64,000 nt of DNA from Pseudomonadota bacterium (GTDB lineage: Bacteria; Pseudomonadota; Alphaproteobacteria; SP197), in NCBI GenBank assembly GCA_039028155.1, contig JBCCIS010000004.1, forward strand, positions 105,303-169,302, read 5' to 3'. Both the position numbers and the translations under genes were made by a program. How positions within the stretch are numbered: position 1 is the stretch's first letter; every line of letters starts with the position of its first letter. This document shows, one piece after another, positions 26,073 through 34,079 of this stretch. The notes under the pieces are model-generated. The model made no database searches. It was given only the letters and a program-made list of their open reading frames with translations, and was not told where the DNA came from.

Positions 26073-26462
26073 ATGACAAACCGTCGCACGGAACTTGAGG
26101 ACCTGACGAAGCAGTTCGTCGACGCATTCAACCGCCAGGACATCGATGGCGTGGCGTCGTTCTTTGCCGAGGACGCTGTTTACGAAGACTCCAATGGCGG
26201 CAGCCACAGCGGCCCGGCGGCAATCCGCGAGGCCTTTGTGCCCCTGGTGTGCGGCGACCGCGGCACGATCCGGTTCGACGACGAGGACTTCTTCGCCGAG
26301 CCCGAGACCGACAAGGTCATGGCGAGCTGGACGCTCAACATGGAGGTCGACGGCAAGCCGGTGAAGCTGCGCGGCCTCGACCTCCTCCATTTCCGCGGTG
26401 ACAAGCTCGTCCGCAAAATGGCCTATTGCAAGGCGGCCGCGCCCAAGCTCGACCCCGGCTGA
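26073..26462 (+). CDS. SnoaL/NTF2-like protein
   Basis: The 129-aa protein has the cone-shaped NTF2-like fold pattern (LTKQFVDAFNRQDIDGVASFFAEDAVYED near the N-terminus, then a beta-rich half ending DLLHFRGDKLVRKMAY). Such proteins are small hydrolases, isomerases or binding partners, and the beta subunits of Rieske dioxygenases share this fold. Being downstream of a Rieske alpha gene it could act as a beta-like partner, but length and spacing (about 90 bp) leave this open. GAGGGAGG precedes the ATG. Confidence 0.8.
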   Translation: MTNRRTELEDLTKQFVDAFNRQDIDGVASFFAEDAVYEDSNGGSHSGPAAIREAFVPLVCGDRGTIRFDDEDFFAEPETDKVMASWTLNMEVDGKPVKLRGLDLLHFRGDKLVRKMAYCKAAAPKLDPG

Positions 26463-26495
26463 TCACGCCACCCGCCGGTCTAACGTCAAACGAAA

Positions 26496-26554
26496 GGAGC
26501 GGCCCCTAAGAGCAGATTCCATCAAGATGGGTGAATCCGCTCTAGGGCCGCTCC
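26496..26554. terminator. Nested palindrome, probable bidirectional terminator or REP-like repeat
   Basis: GGAGCGGCCC (26496-26505) pairs exactly with GGGCCGCTCC (26545-26554), enclosing a second imperfect stem AGAGCAGATTC / GAATCCGCTCT. It sits between convergent genes. The inner sequence recurs at 48334-48468 and 50833-50904. Confidence 0.6.
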
Positions 26555-26587
26555 AATTGTGGCCTATCGTGACTTTCGTGTCGGTGG

Positions 26588-27583
26588 TCAGGAACCGGCG
26601 GCCGCATCCATCCAACCGTTGACCTTGTCCCGGTTTTGCTCGATCCACTTGGCGGCAGCCTCATCCTGACTCAGGCCGCCCTGATCGACCTCGACCAGCA
26701 TCCATGTCGCGTCCTCGTTGGTGAACGAGAGCTGACGCAAGAGCTCGGCCGCTGCCGGCCAAGTCTCGTCGATGCCGGGATTGGCCGCCTTGAAGATGCC
26801 CTTTTGCGGCGCTTGACCGCAGTCATGAGTCATGTCGGGATTGGGGCCCCAGGCTGGGTCATTGAAGCAGTTCTCATAGGTGATCGATTCGTCGAGCGGC
26901 ATCTCGAGCACACGATAGTCGTACTCGCTGAACACCCAGTGCGGCGTCCAGAAGTGGATCAGAAGCGGCGCCTCGCGTTCCCACGCGCTTTTCATTTCGG
27001 CGATCAGCGCGCCTTCGCCGCCGGCGGCGATCGGGACAAGGTCAAGGCCCAGAGCCTCGAACCGCTCTTCATAGAACGTGTTGCCCCAATCGGCGGGATA
27101 GCCGACAAACCGGCCCGACGGCGCGGTATCCGGCGCGACAAAGAGATCGATGCAGTCTTTCAGGGCGTTGTAGTCCGGCAGGCCGGGGCACTGCTCTTCC
27201 ATGTAAACGGGATAGTAGTACTGACCGCCGCCCTCGATTTCGTGATTGCCCAGATGAACGAGTTCGCCATTGTCGAGCGCTTCGTAGACGCCCTCGCCGA
27301 TGTTGTTCGGCCACAGTTCCAAGGTCGCCGTAATGTCATTCTGGACCATTGCCTCGACCTGCGGGTAGTAGCCGACCGTCACCGACTCGACGTTGTAGCC
27401 CATCTCCTCCAGGAGCTGGTGGGCGACGCGCGTAATGACCTGCTGGGTTGTCCATTCGTTGACGCCGAGCTTGATCGTCTCGTCGGATTCCGGCGCCTCT
27501 GCCAAAGCTGCCGGCGCCGAAGCACCCATTGCGAGCGCCATCGCCGCGCCCGTCAGCCAACTCCTTGCCCCTTGCATGACCAT
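26588..27583 (-). CDS. Betaine/proline-type ABC substrate-binding protein (OpuAC-like)
   Basis: The 331-aa protein carries a signal peptide (cleavage after APAALA) and the pattern of OpuAC/ProX-type quaternary-amine binding proteins: IKLGVNEWTTQQVITRVAHQLLEEMGY, an ATLELWPNN segment, and LLIHFWTPHWVF with cage-type tryptophans. Such proteins bind glycine betaine, choline, carnitine or proline betaine. GGGAGG precedes the ATG. No permease or ATPase is adjacent, so it must work with a transporter encoded elsewhere. It is divergent from the IclR gene. Confidence 0.88.
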   Translation of the reverse strand: MVMQGARSWLTGAAMALAMGASAPAALAEAPESDETIKLGVNEWTTQQVITRVAHQLLEEMGYNVESVTVGYYPQVEAMVQNDITATLELWPNNIGEGVYEALDNGELVHLGNHEIEGGGQYYYPVYMEEQCPGLPDYNALKDCIDLFVAPDTAPSGRFVGYPADWGNTFYEERFEALGLDLVPIAAGGEGALIAEMKSAWEREAPLLIHFWTPHWVFSEYDYRVLEMPLDESITYENCFNDPAWGPNPDMTHDCGQAPQKGIFKAANPGIDETWPAAAELLRQLSFTNEDATWMLVEVDQGGLSQDEAAAKWIEQNRDKVNGWMDAAAGS

Positions 27584-27638
27584 TTTGTCCTCCCTCGATG
27601 ATTGACCGGCACACCGGTTTGAAAATTATGATTCTAGA

Positions 27639-27648
27639 TTTCATGAAA
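27639..27648. promoter_or_regulatory. TTTCATGAAA palindrome, candidate IclR operator
   Basis: The perfect palindrome lies in the AT-rich 147-bp region between the divergent binding-protein and IclR genes, with AATTTCAC about 15 bp further on. It is the likely site of autoregulation. Confidence 0.5.
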
Positions 27649-27730
27649 GAAATAAAGCAAAATTTAATTTCACAAGATTTTTTCGACCGAAGCTGGTTCA
27701 ATCGGTCGGTTTCCAAGGGACGATGATGAC

Positions 27731-28561
27731 GTGAGCAGACGACGGGACTATTCGATCGAACCAACAGAGAGCGAGGCAAAGGGCCGCGATCCGCAATACG
27801 TTGTCGCGCTGGAGCGCGGCTTCGACATTCTGCGCGCGTTTGGCGAGGCCGACGCAGATCTCAGCAACACCGAGATCACCGAGCGGACCGGACTCTCGAA
27901 ACCAACGGTCTCACGCCTGACCAACACGCTGACCCGTCTGGGCTACCTGGCTTACGCCGAGCGCACCGGCACCTATAGCCTCGCCGCCGGATTGATTGCT
28001 CTCGCCGCGCCCCTGCTGTCGACGCTCAGCATCCGCGAACGCGCCCGTCCGCTCATGCGTGAGTTGGCCGAACAGTCCGGCGCGTCCGTGGCGATCGCCG
28101 CGCCGGCCGGCGCCAGGATGACCTATGTCGAGCACGTGCCCGGTTCCGGCGCACTGGTGCTGAAATTCTCCTTCGGCTCTCAGATGCCGATGGAGCGTAC
28201 CGCGATGGGCAGGGCCTATCTGGCCGCGCTCGATGCGGACGCGTTCGCCCGCACAATGACGACGCTGCAGTCGGAAGGCGTTCTGACACGCAAGATCGAA
28301 CGCGGTATCACGGCAGCGAATGAGAGCGTGCAACGCGACGGTTTTTGCATCTCGCTGGGCGACTGGCGCCCCGAGATTCACGCTGTCGCCGTGCCGTTGC
28401 GGTTCCCCGGCGGAACCCCGTTGGCTCTCAACTGCGGCGCGCCGTCCTTTGTACTCAGCGAGTCGACCATGCGCGAGCAGATCGGACCGCGACTCGTCGA
28501 GATCACGCGTGACCTGGGTGCTGATCAGATTGATCGTGCCGGCGCAGACGTACTGGCTTAG
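27731..28561 (+). CDS. IclR-family transcriptional regulator
   Basis: The 276-aa protein has an N-terminal winged helix (ALERGFDILRAFGEADADLSNTEI, recognition around GLSKPTVSRLTNTLTRLGYL) and a C-terminal GAF-like effector domain (RERARPLMRELAEQSGASVAIA ... AVAVPLRFPGG). It starts with GTG. It lies in the middle of the methylated-amine gene cluster and is divergent from the binding protein, so it is the best candidate regulator of the three promoters bearing TGAAA/TTTCA elements. Its stop overlaps that of the convergent aldolase gene by 4 nt. Confidence 0.92.
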   Translation: MSRRRDYSIEPTESEAKGRDPQYVVALERGFDILRAFGEADADLSNTEITERTGLSKPTVSRLTNTLTRLGYLAYAERTGTYSLAAGLIALAAPLLSTLSIRERARPLMRELAEQSGASVAIAAPAGARMTYVEHVPGSGALVLKFSFGSQMPMERTAMGRAYLAALDADAFARTMTTLQSEGVLTRKIERGITAANESVQRDGFCISLGDWRPEIHAVAVPLRFPGGTPLALNCGAPSFVLSESTMREQIGPRLVEITRDLGADQIDRAGADVLA

Positions 28562-29334
28562 TCGCGAAAGCCCGGATCATCCCTGTCCAGCAACCGCACC
28601 AAGGCAGGCCATTCATGAACACCCGGGCGGAAATCCTCGGTAACATCCTGCGGCTCGGTTTCTTGATGGGCATAGTGTTCGCACATCGCCTCCGGCACCG
28701 GTCGCCAAGCTGCGTTACTCGCCATGACTTTCATCTGCACTTCGCAGGCGCGTTCCAGCCAATACATCAAGGTGAACGCCTCGCCGATGGACGAGCCGAC
28801 GGTCAGCAACCCGTGGTTCCTGAGGATCATCGCCTTGTTGGCGCCAAGGCTCTCGGCAAGACGGGTGCGCTCGTCAAGGTCCATGCTGGAGCCTTCGAAG
28901 CCGTGGTAACCGACATTGTCATAGAAGTAGAGCGCTTCCATGCAGATTGGCTGCAGACCGTCTTGCAGGGCAGCAACCGCGATACCGTCATTGGTGTGGG
29001 TATGGACGACAGCGTTGATGTCAGGGCGGGCCTCGAAGATGCCGCTGTGAATGACGAAGCCTGCCTTCGGCACCAGCCCCTCGCCCTCGATGACATTGCC
29101 GTCGATATCGACCTTGACCAGCATGGACGCGGTCATCTCGTCCCAGCGCACGCCCATGGGATTGATCAGGAAGTTGCCGGGATTGTCGGGCGAACGCGCC
29201 GTGATGTGGTTCCACACCAGTTGGGACCAGCCGAACCGATCAGCAAGGCGGAAGGCGGCCGCGAGGTCGGCACGCATCGTCTGCTCCGCGTTCTCCTGAT
29301 CGCTGTCGTGGATCGCGACAACAGGTTGCGCCAT
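28558..29334 (-). CDS. Class II aldolase/adducin family protein
   Basis: The 258-aa protein shows the zinc-binding pattern of class II aldolases (VVHTHTNDGIAVAA with two His, and a later LRNHGLLTVG), and the ITARSPDNPGNFLINPMG segment near the start. Members are fuculose-phosphate aldolase-like enzymes, decarboxylases or dehydratases of unknown substrate. The start at 29334 is chosen for its AGGAGGAG ribosome-binding site; the open frame continues upstream without support. It is divergent from the TMADH-like gene. Confidence 0.88.
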   Translation of the reverse strand: MAQPVVAIHDSDQENAEQTMRADLAAAFRLADRFGWSQLVWNHITARSPDNPGNFLINPMGVRWDEMTASMLVKVDIDGNVIEGEGLVPKAGFVIHSGIFEARPDINAVVHTHTNDGIAVAALQDGLQPICMEALYFYDNVGYHGFEGSSMDLDERTRLAESLGANKAMILRNHGLLTVGSSIGEAFTLMYWLERACEVQMKVMASNAAWRPVPEAMCEHYAHQETEPQDVTEDFRPGVHEWPALVRLLDRDDPGFRD

Positions 29335-29369
29335 GCTCTCCTCCTGGCAATCGACTGTTCTCTCGACAG

Positions 29370-29395
29370 AATGAAACAAATGAACCAAAATTTCA
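29370..29395. promoter_or_regulatory. TGAAA ... TTTCA element, candidate operator
   Basis: ATGAAACAAATGAACC at 29370 is followed by AAAATTTCAC, giving half-sites TGAAA and TTTCA in the 119-bp divergent region between the aldolase and the TMADH-like gene. It resembles the elements at 24676, 24800 and 27639. Confidence 0.45.
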
Positions 29396-29453
29396 CGAAC
29401 AATTGCGTCGCGCGCCGGCTGGCGAAGCGCAAAGTGAAGGAGTTTGCTCGGTC

Positions 29454-31532
29454 ATGAGCCGTGATCCCCGCTACGATATTCTGTTTGAGCCCGTGCAGAT
29501 CGGGCCGGTCACGGCGCGCAACCGGTTCTATCAGGTGCCCCACTGCAACGGCATGGGCCGCACCCACCCGACCGCCATGGCGGTGATGCGTGGGGTCAAG
29601 GCCGAGGGCGGCTGGGCGGTCCTGTGCACCGAGCAATGCGACATCCATCCGACGACGGAAACCAGCCGCGAGATCCGCTTGTGGGACGAGCGCGATATCC
29701 CGACCCTGGCGCGCATGACCGAACTGGTCCACCAACATGGCAGTCTGGCCGGCGTCGAACTGACGCATATGGGTTATCACGCCCTGAACCTGACCAGCCG
29801 CGAGGTGCCGTTGGCGCCCTCGGCCAAGCCCGCGCTCGGCATCAACCCGGTACATGCCCGCGCCATGGACAAGAAGGACATCGCGGATTATCGGCGCTGG
29901 CACCGCAACGCCGCGCTCAACGCCAAGAAGGCAGGCTTTGACATTATCTGCGTTTATGCTGGTCACGATCTGTCACTCGCCATGCATTTCCTGTCGCCGC
30001 GCCACAATCAGCGCACGGACGAGTATGGCGGCTCGATGGAAAACCGCGCACGCCTGCTGCGCGAGGTCATCGAAGACACCAAGGACGCGGTCGGCGACAC
30101 CATGGGTGTGGTCGTGCGATTGGCGGTCGACGAACTGCTCGGCGACAAGGGCATGCTGGCCGAGCGCGAGGGCAAGGAGGTCATCGAGTTGCTGGGTGAG
30201 CTGCCCGACCTGTGGGACATCAACTGTAGCGACTGGGACAACGACTCCATCACCTCGCGCTTTGCCGAGGAGGGCTTCCAGGAGCCCTACATCAAGTTCG
30301 TCAAACAGCTGACCTCCAAGCCGGTCGTCGGCGTCGGCCGCTACACCTCGCCTGACCGCATGGTGAGCCTGATCAAGAAAGGCGTGCTGGACATGATCGG
30401 CGCCGCGCGGCCCTCGATTGCCGATCCCTTCCTGCCTAAGAAGATCGAGGAAGGCCGGATCGAGGACATCCGCGAATGCATCGGCTGCAACATCTGCGTC
30501 GCCAGTGACAATCTGGGCGTTCCCATGCGCTGCACCCAGAACCCGACCAAAGGCGAGGAGTGGCGCAAGGGCTGGCACCCCGAACGCATCGCTTCGAAGG
30601 ACACCGACGATCGTGTTCTGGTGGTCGGCGCCGGCCCGGCTGGTCTTGAAGCCGCCCGCGCGCTCGGCCAGCGCGGCTATGACGTCATGCTGGCGGAGGC
30701 CGGGACCGAACTGGGTGGCCGTTCGGCGCGCGAAAGTCGCCTGCCCGGCTTATCCGCCTGGGGCCGCGTCCGTGACTGGCGCATCGGCCAGATACAGACC
30801 ATGCCGAACGTCGAGATCTTCATGGACAGCCGCCTCGACGCCGATCAGGCCCTCGAAACCGGCTGTTCGCTGGTTGCCACGGCAACCGGCGCGACGTGGC
30901 GGCGCGATGGTGGCGGCCGCTACCACGAGTTCCCGATGCCAGGCGCGGTCGATAACGCCAAACACGTGCTGACGCCCGATGACATCATGGACGGCGCCAC
31001 GGTCGACGGGCCCGTCATCGTGTTCGATGACGACCACTATTATCTGGGTGGCGTGATCGCGGAGAAACTCGCCGCCGACGGCCATGACGTGACTCTGGTA
31101 ACGACCGGCGCCTATGTCTCGACCTGGACCCAATACACGCTGGAGCTCGGCCGCATTCAAGCGCGCATGCATGACGTGGGCATTGAGGTCCTGGCCAAAC
31201 ACGCGGTGACCGAAGTCGGCGACGGTTCGGTTACCATCAAACCGATCTTCGGCGGGCAGTCGTTCGAGCGGGCCTGCGGCCACGCGGTGTTGGTTACCGC
31301 GCCGCTGGCCAATGACGGGCTTTACCATGATCTCATGGCCGATGAGGCCGCCCTCAAGGATGCCGGCATTCGCCGTGTCACCAGAATTGGCGACGGCCTG
31401 GCGCCAGGCACGATCGCGGCGGCGGTCTACAGCGGCCACCGTTTCGCCCGGGACCTCGGCGAGCCGTTGGGCGACACCATCCCGTTCAACCGTGAACTCG
31501 TGGAATTGACAGAAACATTTGCCATGCCGTGA
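29454..31532 (+). CDS. Trimethylamine/dimethylamine dehydrogenase-like flavoprotein
   Basis: The 692-aa protein resembles trimethylamine dehydrogenase along its whole length. The barrel starts RNRFYQVPHC, with Cys31 aligning to the Cys that carries 6-S-cysteinyl FMN; the 4Fe-4S segment is CIGCNICVASD with RCTQNPTKGEEWRKGWHPE; and the ADP-binding fold is VLVVGAGPAGLEAARALG. The position of Tyr60 in the substrate aromatic bowl (as I recall it) is Gln61 here, so the substrate probably differs from trimethylamine. It leads a plus-strand operon with a Rieske and a TauD gene. Confidence 0.9.
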   Translation: MSRDPRYDILFEPVQIGPVTARNRFYQVPHCNGMGRTHPTAMAVMRGVKAEGGWAVLCTEQCDIHPTTETSREIRLWDERDIPTLARMTELVHQHGSLAGVELTHMGYHALNLTSREVPLAPSAKPALGINPVHARAMDKKDIADYRRWHRNAALNAKKAGFDIICVYAGHDLSLAMHFLSPRHNQRTDEYGGSMENRARLLREVIEDTKDAVGDTMGVVVRLAVDELLGDKGMLAEREGKEVIELLGELPDLWDINCSDWDNDSITSRFAEEGFQEPYIKFVKQLTSKPVVGVGRYTSPDRMVSLIKKGVLDMIGAARPSIADPFLPKKIEEGRIEDIRECIGCNICVASDNLGVPMRCTQNPTKGEEWRKGWHPERIASKDTDDRVLVVGAGPAGLEAARALGQRGYDVMLAEAGTELGGRSARESRLPGLSAWGRVRDWRIGQIQTMPNVEIFMDSRLDADQALETGCSLVATATGATWRRDGGGRYHEFPMPGAVDNAKHVLTPDDIMDGATVDGPVIVFDDDHYYLGGVIAEKLAADGHDVTLVTTGAYVSTWTQYTLELGRIQARMHDVGIEVLAKHAVTEVGDGSVTIKPIFGGQSFERACGHAVLVTAPLANDGLYHDLMADEAALKDAGIRRVTRIGDGLAPGTIAAAVYSGHRFARDLGEPLGDTIPFNRELVELTETFAMP

Positions 31533-31566
31533 CCACCGGCGATGGCAAGAGGCAGGAGGGTCAAAC

Positions 31567-32793
31567 ATGACATCCAACCGAGCGAACGGCGCAAACGGCC
31601 ACGCGCATGACGTCTTGACCGACGACGTGATGGCCGGATTTGACCGGCCGACGGAAGGCGCACGTGGGCTACCCAACGCGGCGTTCACGTCCGAGAGGTT
31701 TCTCGAACTGGAGCGCAGCACGCTGTTTGCCAGAAGCTGGGTTTTTGCCGGGCTGGTCAGCGATATCGCGAACAGGGGCGATGCCCGCCCGGTCGATGTC
31801 GCCGGCCAGTCGCTGATCCTTAGTCACGCCCAGGACGGCAACATCCACGTCTTCTTCAACGTCTGCCCCCACCGCGGCGCGCGGCTCCTGACCGAGCCGG
31901 TAGCGCGCCAGCCGGTCATGACTTGCCCCTATCACGCCTGGACCTATGGCATGGATGGCGCGCTGCGAAACCGGCCCAACTATGACGGACCGGACCGCCA
32001 CAACGACGGCCGCAACGCCGACGGCGAGAGGCCCTGCCTGTTTCCCGTGCGCTCCGCCGTCTGGCATGACTGGATCTTCGTCAACCTGGACGGCAAGGCC
32101 GAGGCCTTTGACGACTACATTGCCGGCGGTGCCGACCGGTTTGACGGCTATGATCTCGGCGCCTTCCGCTGCGCCCACCGCATGACGTTCTCCTTTGGCT
32201 GCAACTGGAAGCTCGCCGTCGAGAACTATTGCGACAACTATCATGTCTTCGCCGTCCATCCGGCGCTTCACAGCGTGATGTCGTGGGACGAGGCATCGCG
32301 CCGTCCCATGGATGTTGCCGGACATCACCTTTCGACGGAGTACTGGTTCAAGAACGTCGACGAGGGCCAGGTCGGCAACAAGTCTGGCGTTGGCCTGCCG
32401 AAACCGCCGCGCTTGGCCGAGGAGTATCACGGCCGCATGGTCTATAGCGCGCTGTTTCCCAACCTCGCCATCAACGCCTATCCCGCCAATGTGCAGGTCG
32501 TTCTGTTCGAACCGGTCTCGGCCGGTGAGACGAACATGCACATGTGGTTCTACTTTGCCGGCGATGCAGCCGAGGCACCGGAGTTCGAAGAAGCGCGCGA
32601 AACCCTGTATGCCGACTGGTCCCAGCTGAACTTCGAGGATGAGGACATCTGCCGGCGCCTGCAAGAAGGCCGCCAATGTGATGGCTATGACGGTGGCCGT
32701 CTGGCGCCTTACTGGGATAGCGGCACGATCCACTTTCACCGGCAGATCGCCCATGCCGTGCGCGGCGAAGGCGCCTTTGCCAACGGCCGCTGA
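31567..32793 (+). CDS. Rieske non-heme iron oxygenase alpha subunit D
   Basis: The 408-aa protein has Rieske ligands CPHRGARLL and CPYHAW and the iron site ENYCDNYHVFAVHP. It is closest by eye to the pair at 22311-24637, including the shared ending of the type DGGRLAPYWDSGTIHFHRQIA. The start at 31567 follows AGGAGGG. It lies 34 bp after the TMADH-like gene and 14 bp before the TauD gene, so a hydroxylating demethylase and a flavoprotein demethylase are co-expressed. Confidence 0.92.
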   Translation: MTSNRANGANGHAHDVLTDDVMAGFDRPTEGARGLPNAAFTSERFLELERSTLFARSWVFAGLVSDIANRGDARPVDVAGQSLILSHAQDGNIHVFFNVCPHRGARLLTEPVARQPVMTCPYHAWTYGMDGALRNRPNYDGPDRHNDGRNADGERPCLFPVRSAVWHDWIFVNLDGKAEAFDDYIAGGADRFDGYDLGAFRCAHRMTFSFGCNWKLAVENYCDNYHVFAVHPALHSVMSWDEASRRPMDVAGHHLSTEYWFKNVDEGQVGNKSGVGLPKPPRLAEEYHGRMVYSALFPNLAINAYPANVQVVLFEPVSAGETNMHMWFYFAGDAAEAPEFEEARETLYADWSQLNFEDEDICRRLQEGRQCDGYDGGRLAPYWDSGTIHFHRQIAHAVRGEGAFANGR

Positions 32794-32807
32794 CGGAGGG
32801 CCGAGCC

Positions 32808-33671
32808 ATGACTGCCTTTGACTACCTGCCGCCGCTCGCCCATGACGATCAGGCTATTGCGCCGGATCACGGCCTCTTCTCGGTTCAGCCCCTGACCGGC
32901 GGACTGGGTGCAGAGATCGACGGTGTCGATCTTGCCAAGCCACTTGCTGACGCGATGAAGCGCGCGCTCCGCGAGGCGCTGCTCCACCATCTGGTCCTGG
33001 TCTTCCGCGACCAGCAGCTTGGCCCGGACGAACTGGTCGCCCTGGGCCATGCTTTTGGCGATCTTCACGTCAACCCGTTCGTTGCCGGTCTGGAAAGCCA
33101 TCCGGAGATCATGCAGATCAAGTCGGAGGAAAACGAGGAGGCGCGCTTCGCCGGACGCTGGCACAGCGACATCACCTGGGAGGAGCGCCCGTCTCTGGGC
33201 TCCCTGCTCTACGCCAAGACCATTCCGGCCTATGGCGGCGATACGCTGTTCGCCAACATGTACCTTGCCTATGAAAGCCTCTCGCCCACCATGCGCCGCA
33301 CGCTCGATCGCCTGCGCGGCGAGCATACGGCGTTCCAAGGCCACGTCCGCGACGCAGCCTTTGCCGAAGCGCCGGAAAAGGTCGTCCATCCTCTGGTGCG
33401 CACCCACCCGGAGACCGGCCGCAAGGCGCTCTTCGTCAACGAGTACTTCACCTGCGGCATCGACGGCATGACGTCCGACGAGGCCGCGCCGATCCTCGAC
33501 TTCCTCTACCGCCACATGGTGCGCCCGGAGTTCACCTGCCGGGTGCGCTGGAGCGAGGGCGCGCTCGTCTTCTGGGACAACCGCTGCACCCAGCATTATG
33601 CGGCCAACGACTACCCCGGCAGCAAGCGCCTGATGTGGCGTGTCACCATCAACGGCGACAAACCATACTAA
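32808..33671 (+). CDS. TauD/TfdA-family Fe(II)/2-oxoglutarate dioxygenase
   Basis: The 287-aa protein starts in typical TauD fashion (FSVQPLTGGLGAEIDGVDLA), has the HxD iron ligands in GRWHSDITWEERPS, and the distal His and 2-oxoglutarate Arg in WDNRCTQHYAANDYPGSKR followed by LMWRVTI. Family members hydroxylate taurine, alkylsulfonates, aryloxyacetates or betaines. Here it ends the plus-strand operon. A sulfonated or carboxylated methylamine could be the pathway substrate; that is inference only. Confidence 0.9.
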   Translation: MTAFDYLPPLAHDDQAIAPDHGLFSVQPLTGGLGAEIDGVDLAKPLADAMKRALREALLHHLVLVFRDQQLGPDELVALGHAFGDLHVNPFVAGLESHPEIMQIKSEENEEARFAGRWHSDITWEERPSLGSLLYAKTIPAYGGDTLFANMYLAYESLSPTMRRTLDRLRGEHTAFQGHVRDAAFAEAPEKVVHPLVRTHPETGRKALFVNEYFTCGIDGMTSDEAAPILDFLYRHMVRPEFTCRVRWSEGALVFWDNRCTQHYAANDYPGSKRLMWRVTINGDKPY

Positions 33672-33837
33672 GCAACATGGTGAACGTTGTGGCGAGCGGC
33701 ATCGCAACTCCAGAAACGATGATCATGCCGGTGCCTGGACAAATATCAAATAGGTCATACCTCTCGGTGACGGCCGCATTGCGCTGACGCGCCTATAAGA
33801 TGCAAACCGAATACTCAAATCGCCGTTCGTAGGTTCG

Positions 33838-33866
33838 ATAATCTGCATTATGGAAAGAGGTGGTGG
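33838..33866. repeat. tRNA-flanking copy C of the 29-bp repeat
   Basis: ATAATCTGCATTATGG and the following bases up to GGTGGTGG are identical to 4758-4786 and nearly identical to 17001-17024. The last six bases overlap the CCA end of the adjacent tRNA gene. Confidence 0.7.
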
Positions 33867-33937
33867 GCCCGGCAGGACTCGAACCTGCAACAACACCGTT
33901 ATGAGCGGTGGGTTCTAACCAATTGAACTACAGGCCC
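33861..33937 (-). tRNA. tRNA with CAU anticodon, probably tRNA-Ile2
   Basis: The minus strand folds as a full cloverleaf with encoded CCA: acceptor GGGCCTG/CGGGCCC, D-arm GTTC...GAAC, anticodon stem CACCG/CGGTG with loop CTCATAA, T-arm GCAGG-TTCGAGT-CCTGC. The anticodon is CAU. The acceptor begins G-C and pairs fully, so it is not an initiator tRNA; the overall sequence matches the alphaproteobacterial tRNA-Ile2 type whose C34 is changed to lysidine, though elongator Met cannot be strictly excluded. Confidence 0.93.
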
Positions 33938-34079
33938 CGCGCCTTCTTTACCTTGAGCGCACGGGCCGCGGCAAGGTGCGGCTGGGCCGGCGGAAGAGAG
34001 GAACCCGCCGGCATCGTGGCTCGGGGCCGTCGCGTCTGGCCTTCCGGGCGTCTTTGTTGCGCCCTGCTCCCACCGAGAT

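Noticed and set aside
33672..33837. Small gene between the TauD dioxygenase and the tRNA
   Set aside because: No ORF with a start, ribosome-binding site and plausible composition.
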